Positions 47,206 to 56,511 of a stretch of 64,000 nucleotides of DNA are shown in pieces. The notes beneath the pieces are model-generated. The model did not search any database. It saw nothing but the letters and a program-made list of their open reading frames with translations, and had not been told where the DNA came from. Made by a program: the position numbers and the translations under genes. The stretch lies in NCBI RefSeq assembly GCF_032970905.1, contig NZ_JAWJZA010000009.1. One strand, given 5' to 3'. Source of the DNA: Veillonella absiana (GTDB taxonomy: Bacteria; Bacillota; Negativicutes; Veillonellales; Veillonellaceae). Every line of letters begins with the position of its first letter. Position 1 is the first letter of the stretch.

Positions 47206-47646
47206 ATGAATCCTAAAGCTCTTAGCTTTGATAAATATCTAAAAGAGGAAGAGGTCACTGCCTTTGAACGCAAAGACTTTGACGATGAAGAAGGTACTGT
47301 TGTTTACCGATCTTATATAAAATCTCCTTTGTGGGATATGCCCTTCTTTGTGATTTTAGATAATAGCATCTATAGTGTGATGCGTTTGGTAGTAGGCCCT
47401 GAAAAGGTGAATGCTCAAAATCTAACGGCCATCAATGCATTTATTAATCGTGAAAATGCTACCTATAAAAACTTCAAACTCTACGTAGACGAACAGGATA
47501 ACTCATTGTATTTAGACTGTATCTATATGAGTGCAGACGATGCATTTGAACCAGCTTTGATGTACGCTTTGATGACATCTATCGTTGATTATATTCCAAA
47601 TGCTGTAGGTGACTTAAAAGAGGTTTTTGAAAGTAACGCACACTAA
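47206..47646 (+). CDS. YbjN-like protein, copy 2
   Basis: The 146-residue protein is a diverged partner of the preceding gene, with the same strand order (MPFFVILDNSIYSVM, NFKLYVDEQDNSLYLDCIY). The ATG at 47206 follows AAAGGTGG, overlapping the end of copy 1; an upstream GTG/TTG start is unlikely. An adjacent homologous pair could form a heterodimer, which is inference. Confidence 0.7.
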   Translation: MNPKALSFDKYLKEEEVTAFERKDFDDEEGTVVYRSYIKSPLWDMPFFVILDNSIYSVMRLVVGPEKVNAQNLTAINAFINRENATYKNFKLYVDEQDNSLYLDCIYMSADDAFEPALMYALMTSIVDYIPNAVGDLKEVFESNAH

Positions 47647-47675
47647 GTATATATTGAAATAAGGCATATATATAA

Positions 47676-47716
47676 ATAGCCCATTGACTCTTAATACTAT
47701 GAGTTGATGGGCTATT
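47676..47716 (+). terminator. Terminator of the xpt operon
   Basis: ATAGCCCAT pairs with ATGGGCTAT, extended by ACTC/GAGT after a two-base mismatch, followed by TTTGTG. A 10-bp tandem repeat (ATAGGTTTTA twice, 47781-47800) lies just downstream. Confidence 0.6.
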
Positions 47717-47858
47717 TGTGATTTATAGACAATAACTAGTATGTCTATTCGATAATTTAGTTTTTTTGAATGTATATAGAATAGGTTTTAATAGGTTTTA
47801 CAATAGATAGATTATAAACAGCATTCATGAGGCGGGAGCACTGTTTCTATTGAGCTAA

Positions 47859-48101
47859 TTATACATTGTGTTGAGGATGAAGTAATGATCTACGCATTTC
47901 TTGGGTCATAGGAAATGGATAACCAGGGATATCCATCATATAACCTTCTAGACTACATCTAGCGGCTTCTAATCGGCATTGAAGTAAATGTTGATAGAGT
48001 TTTTGAAGTAGTCCTGATACAGGTTTCATGGACGGTTTGAAATTTGATACCTGATCTTCCAACATAGTGTGTTGATGTAGTGTTAGTGTTTTTATTGCCA
48101 T
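47859..48101 (-). CDS. Small protein of unknown function
   Basis: An 80-residue frame starting MAIKTLTLHQHTMLEDQV, rich in Leu, Gln and His, without membrane helix or known motif. AAAGGAG lies about 13 nt before the ATG at 48101, a long but usable spacing. The opposite strand has no competing gene. It may be genuine, but coding evidence is limited. Confidence 0.4.
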   Translation of the reverse strand: MAIKTLTLHQHTMLEDQVSNFKPSMKPVSGLLQKLYQHLLQCRLEAARCSLEGYMMDIPGYPFPMTQEMRRSLLHPQHNV

Positions 48102-48402
48102 AGTAATAATATGGCTCCTTTCTAGGTGAAATCCTTCTGACACGTACAGAATATCACTGGATAGGTAATGAGTAAAATTGATATTAGGGATAGGAAATAT
48201 AGCTGTTTTTTATATGTGGGTATTATATTTGAAAAATAAACCATATGGGGTATAAATCAAGTAAATATAAGGGTTTATATTCTCTGTAGATATTTGTATA
48301 TAGCTATTATTCATTATTTTATATAAAAGATTATTCTTATAATAACAACAGTATTAGATATAAAAAATGTGAATGACTGTGTGTGGATTAAGAGGAACTG
48401 AA
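48102..48402. other. AT-rich intergenic region
   Basis: No gene is recognised. ATAAACC and GGGTTTAT form a small inverted repeat near 48240-48280. It likely holds the promoters for the small minus-strand gene and the LysR remnant. Confidence 0.4.
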
Positions 48403-49154
48403 ATGGAAACAAATTATTATAGGAATTTTATTATCATTGTGGAGAGTGGCAGTATAACGTCAGCCGCGGAGGTGTTACATACGACAGAACCAACCTTAAG
48501 TAAGCAAATGCAAGTGTTAGAAAATATGTTACAAACAGAGCTGCTCGTCACAAAGCGGGGGCTAAATTTATGCGTCTTACCGCTGCAGGGGAGATATTAT
48601 ATAAGCGTTTGAAGGAATTGTGCTCTGTGGAAGATCTCATGTTAAACGAGTTAGCTAGTGCGACGAATCGCGTGGAAGGTGTATTACGATTTAGTATCGC
48701 ACCAGGGCGTTCTGAACGCTTTATTCAGCGCGTACTACATCCTTTTCATGAACGATACCCCCATGTAATCTTTGAGTTGAATGAGGGGATTATTACAACT
48801 CAAGAAGAACAGTTGTTGTTGGGACGTACGGAAATTGGTATATGTAATGTAGAGTTAACACAACCTGAGAAATTTGAAATTCTTTGCACCCGGGCGGAGC
48901 ACTTAGCATTAGTAGCCTCATCTAACTTTCAAAACTTTCCTAGGAAGCATCAGATTAAATGGTCAGATTTAAGAGATGTACCAGTGGCTATATCTGGTGG
49001 GTGCGCGGTGGCGTTGGAAAAACTATATGGAGATATTAAACAAAAATTGAATGTGGTAAGCATTTCCACATCCAAACAAACTGCATTGGCTTGGATTGAA
49101 ACGAATCGAGTGGCGGAGGTGTTCCTAGATTTTTATAAGGAACTGGAATCCTAA
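48403..49154 (+). pseudogene. LysR-family regulator, frameshifted and shortened
   Basis: The helix-turn-helix region is clear (YRNFIIIVESGSITSAAEVLHTTEPTLSKQMQVLE). In a run of five G near 48560 one base is missing: the frame changes so that GAKFMRLTAAGEILYKR is split. Near the end, TNRVAEVFLDFYKELES appears to join two parts normally separated by about 40 residues, giving about 250 rather than 295 residues. It is the only damaged gene seen after 28.4 kb. A short terminator follows at 49185. Confidence 0.82.
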
Positions 49155-49184
49155 TTAAATAGTTAATATAGGATAATAAGATTA

Positions 49185-49218
49185 AAAGAGCTCCTAATGA
49201 AGGAGCACTTTGATTTTT
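49185..49218 (+). terminator. Terminator after the LysR remnant
   Basis: AAAGAGCTCCT and AGGAGCACTTT pair with one mismatch around ATGA, then GATTTTT. Confidence 0.6.
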
Positions 49219-49224
49219 CTATTG

Positions 49225-49241
49225 TTCGTATCGAATACGAA
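49225..49241 (+). promoter_or_regulatory. Palindromic operator candidate upstream of purE
   Basis: TTCGTAT-CGA-ATACGAA is a perfect 17-bp palindrome about 90 bp before the purE promoter. A looser related element (GTTCGATACGTTCCGAA) lies near 49279. They could bind a purine repressor, but they are not a clear match to the Bacillus PurBox. Confidence 0.4.
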
Positions 49242-49331
49242 TAAAATGCAAAAAATAATGTAAATTTTAAATATAGTTCGATACGTTCCGAATAATTGCA
49301 TAAATCAATAGAATAAATCTTCGAAATTTAA

Positions 49332-49360
49332 TTGACTTATGACGGTGCCTTTGTTACAAT
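49332..49360 (+). promoter_or_regulatory. Promoter of the purE operon
   Basis: TTGACT (49332-49337), a 17-bp spacer and TACAAT (49355-49360). Transcription should begin near 49367, only about 23 nt before the leader open frame. Confidence 0.75.
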
Positions 49361-49389
49361 TTTTTTAGGCTACAAGAGGAGGTAGGACT

Positions 49390-49476
49390 GTGAAGATCAT
49401 GATGGAACAATTCCAACAAACAATTCAATCTAAACAGGCTATTTTTGTGCGCTTTCGCTCAGCTTTATTTTGCTGA
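49390..49476 (+). CDS. Predicted 28-residue leader peptide of the purE operon
   Basis: A GTG start 7 nt after a perfect AGGAGG opens a 28-codon frame ending at TGA 49474-49476. Gln codons occupy positions 7, 9, 10, 13 and 16, near the middle. The stop codon lies in the 3' arm of an intrinsic terminator (49457-49487). A strong ribosome site, position right after the promoter, and overlap with a terminator are the usual features of attenuator leader peptides. Function and Gln dependence are inferred. Confidence 0.6.
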   Translation: MKIMMEQFQQTIQSKQAIFVRFRSALFC

Positions 49477-49487
49477 GCATTTTTTTA
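49457..49487 (+). terminator. Attenuator terminator inside the purE leader
   Basis: GCTCAGC (49457-49463) and GCTGAGC (49472-49478) form a perfect stem with an 8-nt loop, followed by ATTTTTTTATT. It stands about 120 nt before purE. Confidence 0.75.
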
Positions 49488-49604
49488 TTGTCATGAATTA
49501 GTATTACAGTTTTGATATAAAATTATGTGCTAGAAATATCAATTTGATGGTATACAGTACGTAGAGTTTTTACACGAAATTATATAATGTATGAGGAGGT
49601 CCTT

Positions 49605-50096
49605 ATGAAAGTCGGTATTGTTATGGGCAGTAAATCTGACCTAGAAACTATGAAAAAAGCAGCAGCAGTTTTGAAAGAATTCAACATCCCTTATGAAATG
49701 GTAATTTCTTCTGCTCACAGAACTCCAGAAGAAGTAAAATCCTTCGTTACACGTTTGGAAGAAGAAGGCGCAGTAGCATTTATTGCTGGCGCTGGTGCAG
49801 CGGCTCATCTACCTGGTGTTATTGCTAGCTTCACTACATTGCCAGTTATCGGTATTCCTTTGAATGCTACAGCTCTTAAAGGGATTGATTCCTTGTTGGC
49901 TATCGTACAAATGCCATCTGGCATGCCTGTAGCTACAATGGCTGTAGACGGAGCTAAAAATGCAGCATTATTTGCCGTACAAATTTGCGCAGCTTTCAAC
50001 AAAGACATCAAAGCACAATATGTGGCATACCGCAAAGATATGGCTGATAAAGTTAACGAAGATAACGCTAAACTACAAGCTGAGTTGAATAAATAA
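49605..50096 (+). CDS. purE: N5-carboxyaminoimidazole ribonucleotide mutase
   Basis: The 163-residue enzyme rearranges N5-CAIR to CAIR (class I PurE). GSKSDLETM near residue 9, SSAHRTPEEV near 40 and GAGAAAHLPGV near 68 are the active-site segments. The ATG at 49605 follows AGGAGG; an ATG at 49587 would add six residues and lacks a site. It opens the purE-F-M-N-H-D operon. No purK is in the window. Confidence 0.95.
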   Translation: MKVGIVMGSKSDLETMKKAAAVLKEFNIPYEMVISSAHRTPEEVKSFVTRLEEEGAVAFIAGAGAAAHLPGVIASFTTLPVIGIPLNATALKGIDSLLAIVQMPSGMPVATMAVDGAKNAALFAVQICAAFNKDIKAQYVAYRKDMADKVNEDNAKLQAELNK

Positions 50097-50116
50097 TTTT
50101 ACATAAATAATCATCA

Positions 50117-50136
50117 CCGCGAATCTGTGATTCGCG
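50117..50136 (+). repeat. Hairpin between purE and purF
   Basis: CGCGAAT and ATTCGCG form a perfect 7-bp stem with a 5-nt loop and no T run. It may be an mRNA processing or stability element. Confidence 0.5.
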
Positions 50137-50222
50137 TCAGGGGAAATGCATCGTATGCAAATTCATAGATGCATATATTCCATAAACTAGAGTTTCTAAA
50201 AGTTAGTCAATTAGGAGACATA

Positions 50223-51641
50223 ATGAATTACGATGCAGTTTTTGACAAGTGGCATGAAGAGTGTGGCGTGTTCGGTATTTATGACCGCCATCTCGATGTA
50301 GCCCGTTATACCTACTGGGGTCTGTTTGCGTTGCAACATCGTGGACAAGAGAGTGCCGGCATTGCCGTTACGAACGGTGACGATATTGAGCTCGCCAAAA
50401 ATATGGGCCTATTAACAGAGGCGATTAAGGAATTACCAAAATTGAAAGGCCACATTGCGACTGGTCATGTACGGTATTCCACAACGGGTTCTAACAGCCC
50501 TCGCAACATTCAACCATTAGTTATCCATTACCAAGATGGGCATATGGGCGTTGCTCATAATGGTAACCTTACGAATGCATTAGCGATTCGTCGTCAATTG
50601 GAGGACGATGGTTCTGTATTCCAAACTACAATGGACTCTGAGGTAATTGTAAATCTGATTGCTCGTTCCAAAGCAGCAACTATCGAAGATCGTATTGTTG
50701 AGGCGGTTAATAAAATCGAAGGTGCTTATTCCATCGTTATTAACACGACGAATGCATTGATTGGTATTCGTGATCCTCATGGATACCGTCCTTTGTGCTT
50801 GGGTAAAACAGAACATGGCTATGTATTAGCCAGCGAAACATGCGCCCTTGATGTCATCAAGGCAGAATTCATTCGTCACATCGAACCAGGGGAAATGGTT
50901 ATCATCAATGACGAAGGAGTTCGTAGTCGCATTTACGCACCAGTAGAAAAAATTGAGAAGAAACTTTGTGTATTTGAATATATTTACTTTGCTCGTTCCG
51001 ATAGTAATATCGATGGTCAAAGTGTGTACGAAACTCGTTTGAACATGGGTCGTGAATTGGCTCGTGAAACGAAATACGATGCGGATATCGTTATGTCCAT
51101 TCCTGACTCTGGTACTACGGCAGCACTTGGCTATGCCCGTGAGTCCGGCATTCCATTTGCGGAAGGTTTGATTAAAAACCGTTATAGCGGTCGTACTTTC
51201 ATCAAACCAAATCAAGAGGAACGTGAACTCGCGGTTCGTATGAAATTAAATGCTGTGCCAGAGGTTGTGGCCGGTAAACGTATCGTATTAATTGATGACT
51301 CTATCGTTCGTGGTACGACAAGTGGTCTCATCGTAAAAATGTTAAAAGAAGCTGGGGCGAAGGAAGTGTACATGTGCATTAGTTCCCCAGCTATCGAATA
51401 TTCTTGTCACTATGGTATTGATACATCTGTTCGTAAGGAATTGATTGCCGCCACTCATACAGTGGAACAAATTCGCGAATATATCAAAGCAGACAAATTA
51501 CATTATTTGACACAAGAAGGTTTGTGTCGTGCTATTACTAATTTAGAATCCCATGAAATGTGCTTTGCATGCTTCGATGGTGATTATGCTGTAGCGGTTC
51601 CAGAGGAACAAGAGGAAGGGGTAAAATATGTGCTCGAATAA
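50223..51641 (+). CDS. purF: Amidophosphoribosyltransferase
   Basis: The 472-residue enzyme makes phosphoribosylamine from PRPP and glutamine, the first step. A 13-residue propeptide precedes the nucleophile Cys14 (EECGVFGIY); the glutaminase domain has HRGQESAGI and TGHVRYSTTG. The PRPP motif IVLIDDSIVRGTT is in the second domain. The start at 50223 follows TAGGAGA. Its end overlaps purM by 14 bp. Confidence 0.96.
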   Translation: MNYDAVFDKWHEECGVFGIYDRHLDVARYTYWGLFALQHRGQESAGIAVTNGDDIELAKNMGLLTEAIKELPKLKGHIATGHVRYSTTGSNSPRNIQPLVIHYQDGHMGVAHNGNLTNALAIRRQLEDDGSVFQTTMDSEVIVNLIARSKAATIEDRIVEAVNKIEGAYSIVINTTNALIGIRDPHGYRPLCLGKTEHGYVLASETCALDVIKAEFIRHIEPGEMVIINDEGVRSRIYAPVEKIEKKLCVFEYIYFARSDSNIDGQSVYETRLNMGRELARETKYDADIVMSIPDSGTTAALGYARESGIPFAEGLIKNRYSGRTFIKPNQEERELAVRMKLNAVPEVVAGKRIVLIDDSIVRGTTSGLIVKMLKEAGAKEVYMCISSPAIEYSCHYGIDTSVRKELIAATHTVEQIREYIKADKLHYLTQEGLCRAITNLESHEMCFACFDGDYAVAVPEEQEEGVKYVLE

Positions 51642-52689
51642 AGTAGGCGTAACGTATCGTGATGCAGGCGTTGATATCGATGCAGGTAACAAGGCTGTTG
51701 AATTGATGAAGGATGCGGTGCAACGCACTTATACTCCAGGTGTTGTAGGTGATATCGGCGGCTTCGGCGGTTTGTATTCCCTTGCGGGTCATTCCATGTC
51801 CGACCCTATGCTCGTATCTGGTACTGACGGTGTTGGTACTAAATTGCGTCTTGCTATTATGATGGATAAACATGATACTATCGGTCAAGACTGCGTAGCT
51901 ATGAGCGTCAATGATATCTTGGTTCAAGGTGCAACACCTTTGTTCTTCCTAGATTATGTAGCGGTTGGTAAACTCGATCCTGTACAAGTTGCGGACATCG
52001 TGCGCGGTGTGGCTGGCGCTTGTGAGGAATCTGGTTGTGCCCTTCTTGGCGGTGAAACTGCTGAAATGGCGGGCTTCTATGGCGATGGCGATTATGATGT
52101 GGCTGGTTTCGCTGTAGGTATCGTGGACCGTCCTAAATTGATCACTGGTGAAAGTATCAAAGCTGGCGACGTTATCCTTGGTTTGCCATCCTCCGGTGTG
52201 CATTCCAACGGTTTCAGTTTAGTTCGTAAAATTGTATTCGAATTGCAAGGTCTTGGCATCGATGATGTGGTACCTGAATTCGGTAAAACAGTGGGCGAAG
52301 AATTGTTAACACCAACTCGCCTATATCCAAAAGCAGTATTGCCACTCATTCAAAAAGAACAAGTGAAAGGCATGGTCCACATCACTGGTGGTGGCTTCTA
52401 TGAAAATATTCCTCGTGTATTGCCAAAAGGCGTATGTGCTCGCGTTGACGTGAACGCATGGCCTCGCCTCCCTGTATTCAGCAAATTGCAAGAATGGGGC
52501 AATGTAGCATGGCCTGAAATGTACCGTACTTTCAACATGGGTATCGGTATGATTCTCATCGTATCTGCTGATGACGCAGCGGCTGTGAAAGCCGACCTCG
52601 AAGCTCGTGGCGAAGCAGTGTACGAAATTGGTCGAATCGAAGACGGATACACTCCAGTAATCTTGGAAGGACGTGAATTTGGTGCGTAA
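51628..52689 (+). CDS. purM: Phosphoribosylformylglycinamidine cyclo-ligase
   Basis: The 353-residue AIR synthase closes the imidazole ring using ATP. SGTDGVGTKLRLA, GGETAEMAGFY and HITGGGFYENIPR are the family blocks. The ATG at 51628 lies within the end of purF, and its own end overlaps purN. Length is normal. Confidence 0.96.
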   Translation: MCSNKVGVTYRDAGVDIDAGNKAVELMKDAVQRTYTPGVVGDIGGFGGLYSLAGHSMSDPMLVSGTDGVGTKLRLAIMMDKHDTIGQDCVAMSVNDILVQGATPLFFLDYVAVGKLDPVQVADIVRGVAGACEESGCALLGGETAEMAGFYGDGDYDVAGFAVGIVDRPKLITGESIKAGDVILGLPSSGVHSNGFSLVRKIVFELQGLGIDDVVPEFGKTVGEELLTPTRLYPKAVLPLIQKEQVKGMVHITGGGFYENIPRVLPKGVCARVDVNAWPRLPVFSKLQEWGNVAWPEMYRTFNMGIGMILIVSADDAAAVKADLEARGEAVYEIGRIEDGYTPVILEGREFGA

Positions 52690-53290
52690 GAAATTAGCCA
52701 TTTTTGCTAGCGGTCGCGGTTCCAATGCAGAGGCATTACATGATGCCATCAAGGCTGGGACTATTAATGGCGACATCGTTGTGGTTGTGACAGATCACGC
52801 AGACGCAGGTGTTATCGAACGCGCTGAACGTTGGAACGTGCCTGTTATTGTCATCGAACGCAAAGGTTTTGAATCCAAAGATGCCTTCGAACAAGCCATG
52901 ATTGATGCCATCGCGCCATATAGCCCTGATGGAATTGTATTGGCTGGTTACATGCGCCTATTAGGCCCAACATTTATCACGCCGTACGAAAATCGTATTT
53001 TAAATATCCATCCTGCGTTGTTGCCATCCTTCTCTGGGTTACATGCCCAAGGTCAAGCTGTGGTAGCTGGCGTTAAGGTGAGCGGATGTACCGTTCACTT
53101 TGTGGATACTGGCATGGACTCTGGCCCAATCATCATGCAAAATACAGTGCCTGTGTACGCGGATGATACAGAGGACACATTGGCAGAACGTTTGTTGCCA
53201 ATCGAACACGTAACCTACAAGGAAGCGTTGGCATTGTTCTGCGATGACAAACTTGAAATTAAAGATCATATTGTACATATTAAAGGGTAA
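52682..53290 (+). CDS. purN: Phosphoribosylglycinamide formyltransferase
   Basis: The 202-residue enzyme adds the first formyl group from 10-formyl-THF. GRGSNAEALHDA, the catalytic Asn/His/Asp region RILNIHPALLPSF and HFVDTGMDSGPI are visible. The GTG at 52682 is preferred because GGAAGGACG stands upstream; a GTG at 52673 is possible. It overlaps the end of purM. Confidence 0.95.
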   Translation: MRKKLAIFASGRGSNAEALHDAIKAGTINGDIVVVVTDHADAGVIERAERWNVPVIVIERKGFESKDAFEQAMIDAIAPYSPDGIVLAGYMRLLGPTFITPYENRILNIHPALLPSFSGLHAQGQAVVAGVKVSGCTVHFVDTGMDSGPIIMQNTVPVYADDTEDTLAERLLPIEHVTYKEALALFCDDKLEIKDHIVHIKG

Positions 53291-53295
53291 TCGCT

Positions 53296-53361
53296 AGGCG
53301 CCAGCACGCGGTTATCAACGTGTTATACGCTGTTGTTGCTGCGCTCATAAATATGGCGCCT
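53296..53361 (+). repeat. Hairpin in the purN-purH gap
   Basis: AGGCGCCA and TGGCGCCT pair perfectly around a 50-nt segment. There is no T run, so it is a structure of unknown role within the operon. Confidence 0.45.
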
Positions 53362-53414
53362 TGACGTAAAACCTTTGTACAATTGACATAGTAATACAAA
53401 TTAGAGGAGGACAT

Positions 53415-54944
53415 ATGATTAAAAATGCGCTCATTAGCGTATCCGATAAAACTGGTGTAGTGGAATTTGCGAAACAATTAGCCGATTTAGGCGTTACTGT
53501 GTACTCCACTGGCGGTACTTTGAAAGCTATCACTCACGCAGGTGTAGCAGCGAAAGCAGTGGACTCCCTTACAGGTTTCCCTGAAATGATGGACGGTCGT
53601 GTAAAAACATTGCATCCAATGGTGCATGGTGGTATTCTTGCAGTTCGTGATAACCCTGAGCATGTGAAAGCTATGGTAGAACACAACATTCAACCAATCG
53701 ATTTGGTGGTTGTTAACTTGTATCCATTCCGCGAAACTATTGCGAAACCAAATGTAGCATTAGAAGATGCTATCGAAAACATCGATATCGGTGGTCCTAC
53801 AATGGTTCGTTCCGCTGCGAAAAACCATGCGTACGTTGGTATCGTAGTTAATCCAAATCATTACGATGAAATCATCGCTATGTTAGCTGACAAAGGCGAA
53901 TTGACTAAAGAATATAAATTCATGCTTGCTAAAGAAGCATTCGCACATACGGCTGCGTATGACACAGCTATTGCTAACTTCTTGAGCAAACAAATGGGTG
54001 AAGGTCCTACACCTCCAGAATATTTAAGTGCTTACGAAAAAGTATCCGATCTTCGTTACGGTGAAAACTCACACCAACGAGCTGCTTTCTACAAAGAAAT
54101 CGGCACAGCTCATGGCATGGGTGCGTTGAAACAATTGCATGGTAAAGAATTGTCTTACAATAATATTGTAGACATGGAAGCAGCATGGAACATGGTTTGG
54201 GAATTTGAAGAACCAGCAGCATGTATTATTAAACATACAAATCCATGTGGTGCAGCCACAGCAGATACGCTTCATGATGCATACGTAAATGCTTATGAAG
54301 CAGACTCCGTATCTGCCTTTGGTGGTATCGTATCCTTAAACCGTGAAGTGGATGCAGCCACAGCAGAAGAAATGAGCAAAATTTTCTTGGAATGCATCAT
54401 GGCGCCAGCTTTCACACAAGAAGCATTGGACATTTTGAGTGCTAAGAAAAATATTCGCCTCGTAGAATTGGCTCGTCCTGAACCAGGTCAAGTGATGGTG
54501 AAAAAGGTATCCGGCGGTTTACTCGTACAAACAGAAGATGACATCGCTGAATCTCAAGCAGAATACACTGTTGTGACAAAAGCACAACCTACACCTGAAC
54601 AATGGACAGCATTGCATTTCGCATGGAAGCTGGTTAAACACGTAAAATCTAACGCTATCTTGATTTCCAATGAAAAACGCACATTAGGCGTTGGTGCAGG
54701 TCAAATGAACCGCGTAGGTTCCGCTAAAATTGCGTTGGAACAAGCAGGAGACGCAGCGAAAGGTGCTGTATTGGCATCTGATGCGTTCTTCCCATTCGGT
54801 GATACTGTGGAAACCGCAGCACAACACGGCATCGCAGCGATTATTCAACCAGGTGGTTCCATCCGCGATGAAGAATCCATCAAAGCTGCTGACGAAGCAG
54901 GCATCGCTATGGTATTCACTCATATTCGTCATTTCAAACACTAG
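53415..54944 (+). CDS. purH: Bifunctional AICAR formyltransferase/IMP cyclohydrolase
   Basis: The 509-residue enzyme carries out the last two steps to IMP. The N-terminal cyclohydrolase domain shows STGGTLKAI and DGRVKTLHP; the C-terminal transferase shows KHTNPCGAA and the QMNRVGSAK block near residue 430. GGAGG precedes the ATG. It is separated from purN by 124 nt. Confidence 0.96.
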   Translation: MIKNALISVSDKTGVVEFAKQLADLGVTVYSTGGTLKAITHAGVAAKAVDSLTGFPEMMDGRVKTLHPMVHGGILAVRDNPEHVKAMVEHNIQPIDLVVVNLYPFRETIAKPNVALEDAIENIDIGGPTMVRSAAKNHAYVGIVVNPNHYDEIIAMLADKGELTKEYKFMLAKEAFAHTAAYDTAIANFLSKQMGEGPTPPEYLSAYEKVSDLRYGENSHQRAAFYKEIGTAHGMGALKQLHGKELSYNNIVDMEAAWNMVWEFEEPAACIIKHTNPCGAATADTLHDAYVNAYEADSVSAFGGIVSLNREVDAATAEEMSKIFLECIMAPAFTQEALDILSAKKNIRLVELARPEPGQVMVKKVSGGLLVQTEDDIAESQAEYTVVTKAQPTPEQWTALHFAWKLVKHVKSNAILISNEKRTLGVGAGQMNRVGSAKIALEQAGDAAKGAVLASDAFFPFGDTVETAAQHGIAAIIQPGGSIRDEESIKAADEAGIAMVFTHIRHFKH

Positions 54945-54953
54945 GAGGCAACT

Positions 54954-56225
54954 ATGAACGTTTGCGTAATTGGTACAGGTGGTCGCGAGCATACTTTGGC
55001 GTGGCGCCTCAATATGAGCCCTAGCGTTGATATTGTATATGCCATCCCAGGCAGCGCGGCGATGACCGACGTGGCCACTGTGGTCGACATGAAATGGGAA
55101 GACACCGATGCATTGGTGACATTCTTGCGTGATCACGATGTGAAACTCGTTGTGGTAGGTCCAGAGGCTCCTCTGGTAGCGGGTCTATCCGATACATTAG
55201 TAGCGGCGGGATTCCCTGTATTTGGTCCATCCAAAGTAGCAGCGCAATTAGAAGGCTCCAAAGTCTTTGCTAAAGACATGATGAAAAAATACGACATCCC
55301 AACGGCAGCATACGGTGTGTACTCTAATCCAGTACAGGCGAAGAAATTCATCGCGGAAACTGGCGCACCTATCGTTATCAAGGCAGATGGCCTCGCAGCT
55401 GGTAAAGGTGTTGTGGTTGCCATGACACTAGACGAAGCTAATGCAGCCGTTGACGATATGCTCGAAGGCAATCGCTTTGGCGATGCGGGCAGCACTGTGG
55501 TTATCGAGGAATTCATGGTTGGCGAAGAGGCTAGTTTGTTAGCCTTTGCTGACGGCAAAACAGTAGTTCCTATGATTGCCTCCCAGGACCACAAACGTAT
55601 CTTCGATAATGACGAAGGTCCAAACACTGGTGGTATGGGCACATACGCGCCAGCGCCTGTATTGACTGAGAAGCTTCGGGACCAAGCCATGGAAACTATT
55701 TTGAAACCAATGATGGCGGCTATGGCTGCAGAAGGTATGCCATACGTGGGCTGCCTCTATGCGGGCCTAATGATTACGGATCAAGGTTGTCGCGTGGTGG
55801 AATTCAATGCGCGCTTTGGCGATCCAGAAACGCAAGTGGTGTTGCCACTTCTTGATGGTGACCTCGGCGAAATCATGCTTGCTTGCGCTCAAGGTAAACT
55901 GGAGGCATCCATGGTGAATTGGAAAAACTCCTACGCAACTTGCGTTATCATGGCATCCAAGGGCTATCCAGAAACATCCTCCAAAAACGATGTCATCAAT
56001 GGTGACCTTAGCACTACGGATAATAGCATGATATTCCATTCCGGTACAAAACTTGATGGCGACCATTTCGTTACAAACGGCGGTCGTGTCCTCGGCGTTG
56101 TTGGCCTTGGTGAAAGCCTCCAAGAGGCCCTTGATGTATCCTATGCACGCGTGAATGGCATTACCTTTGATGGTATGCAGTTCCGCAAGGATATTGGTCA
56201 AAAGGCGTTCAAGCATCTAAAATAA
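54954..56225 (+). CDS. purD: Phosphoribosylamine-glycine ligase
   Basis: The 423-residue ATP-grasp enzyme makes GAR. GTGGREHTLAWRL at the start, PTAAYGVYSNP, IKADGLAAGKGVVVA and EFNARFGDPETQ are family motifs. AGGAGG lies before the ATG, 9 bp after purH. It closes the operon, with a hairpin terminator downstream. Confidence 0.96.
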   Translation: MNVCVIGTGGREHTLAWRLNMSPSVDIVYAIPGSAAMTDVATVVDMKWEDTDALVTFLRDHDVKLVVVGPEAPLVAGLSDTLVAAGFPVFGPSKVAAQLEGSKVFAKDMMKKYDIPTAAYGVYSNPVQAKKFIAETGAPIVIKADGLAAGKGVVVAMTLDEANAAVDDMLEGNRFGDAGSTVVIEEFMVGEEASLLAFADGKTVVPMIASQDHKRIFDNDEGPNTGGMGTYAPAPVLTEKLRDQAMETILKPMMAAMAAEGMPYVGCLYAGLMITDQGCRVVEFNARFGDPETQVVLPLLDGDLGEIMLACAQGKLEASMVNWKNSYATCVIMASKGYPETSSKNDVINGDLSTTDNSMIFHSGTKLDGDHFVTNGGRVLGVVGLGESLQEALDVSYARVNGITFDGMQFRKDIGQKAFKHLK

Positions 56226-56272
56226 TACAAATTGTTTTCACTCTAATTTTCTAGATTGAAATATGACAATAC

Positions 56273-56345
56273 AACCAGCAGATAACTGTTCGTTTATATA
56301 ATCCCTTTGGAATTATGTATACAACACAGTAATCTGCTGGTTTTC
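56273..56345 (+). terminator. Terminator of the purine operon
   Basis: AACCAGCAGAT (56273-56283) and ATCTGCTGGTT (56332-56342) pair perfectly around a 48-nt segment, followed by TTTC. Confidence 0.65.
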
Positions 56346-56511
56346 ATTTATTTTTATCCCCTGAAATGATACAATAATTGAGGATTATCAATATAGAATT
56401 TTTGCAAATAAATGAGCTAGCAGATAGTATCATTGTATAGATGTTGCATGCCAGCGGTGAAATGAAACTTTTACCATCAATATGTACATCATATATAGAT
56501 TAGGGACGGAT

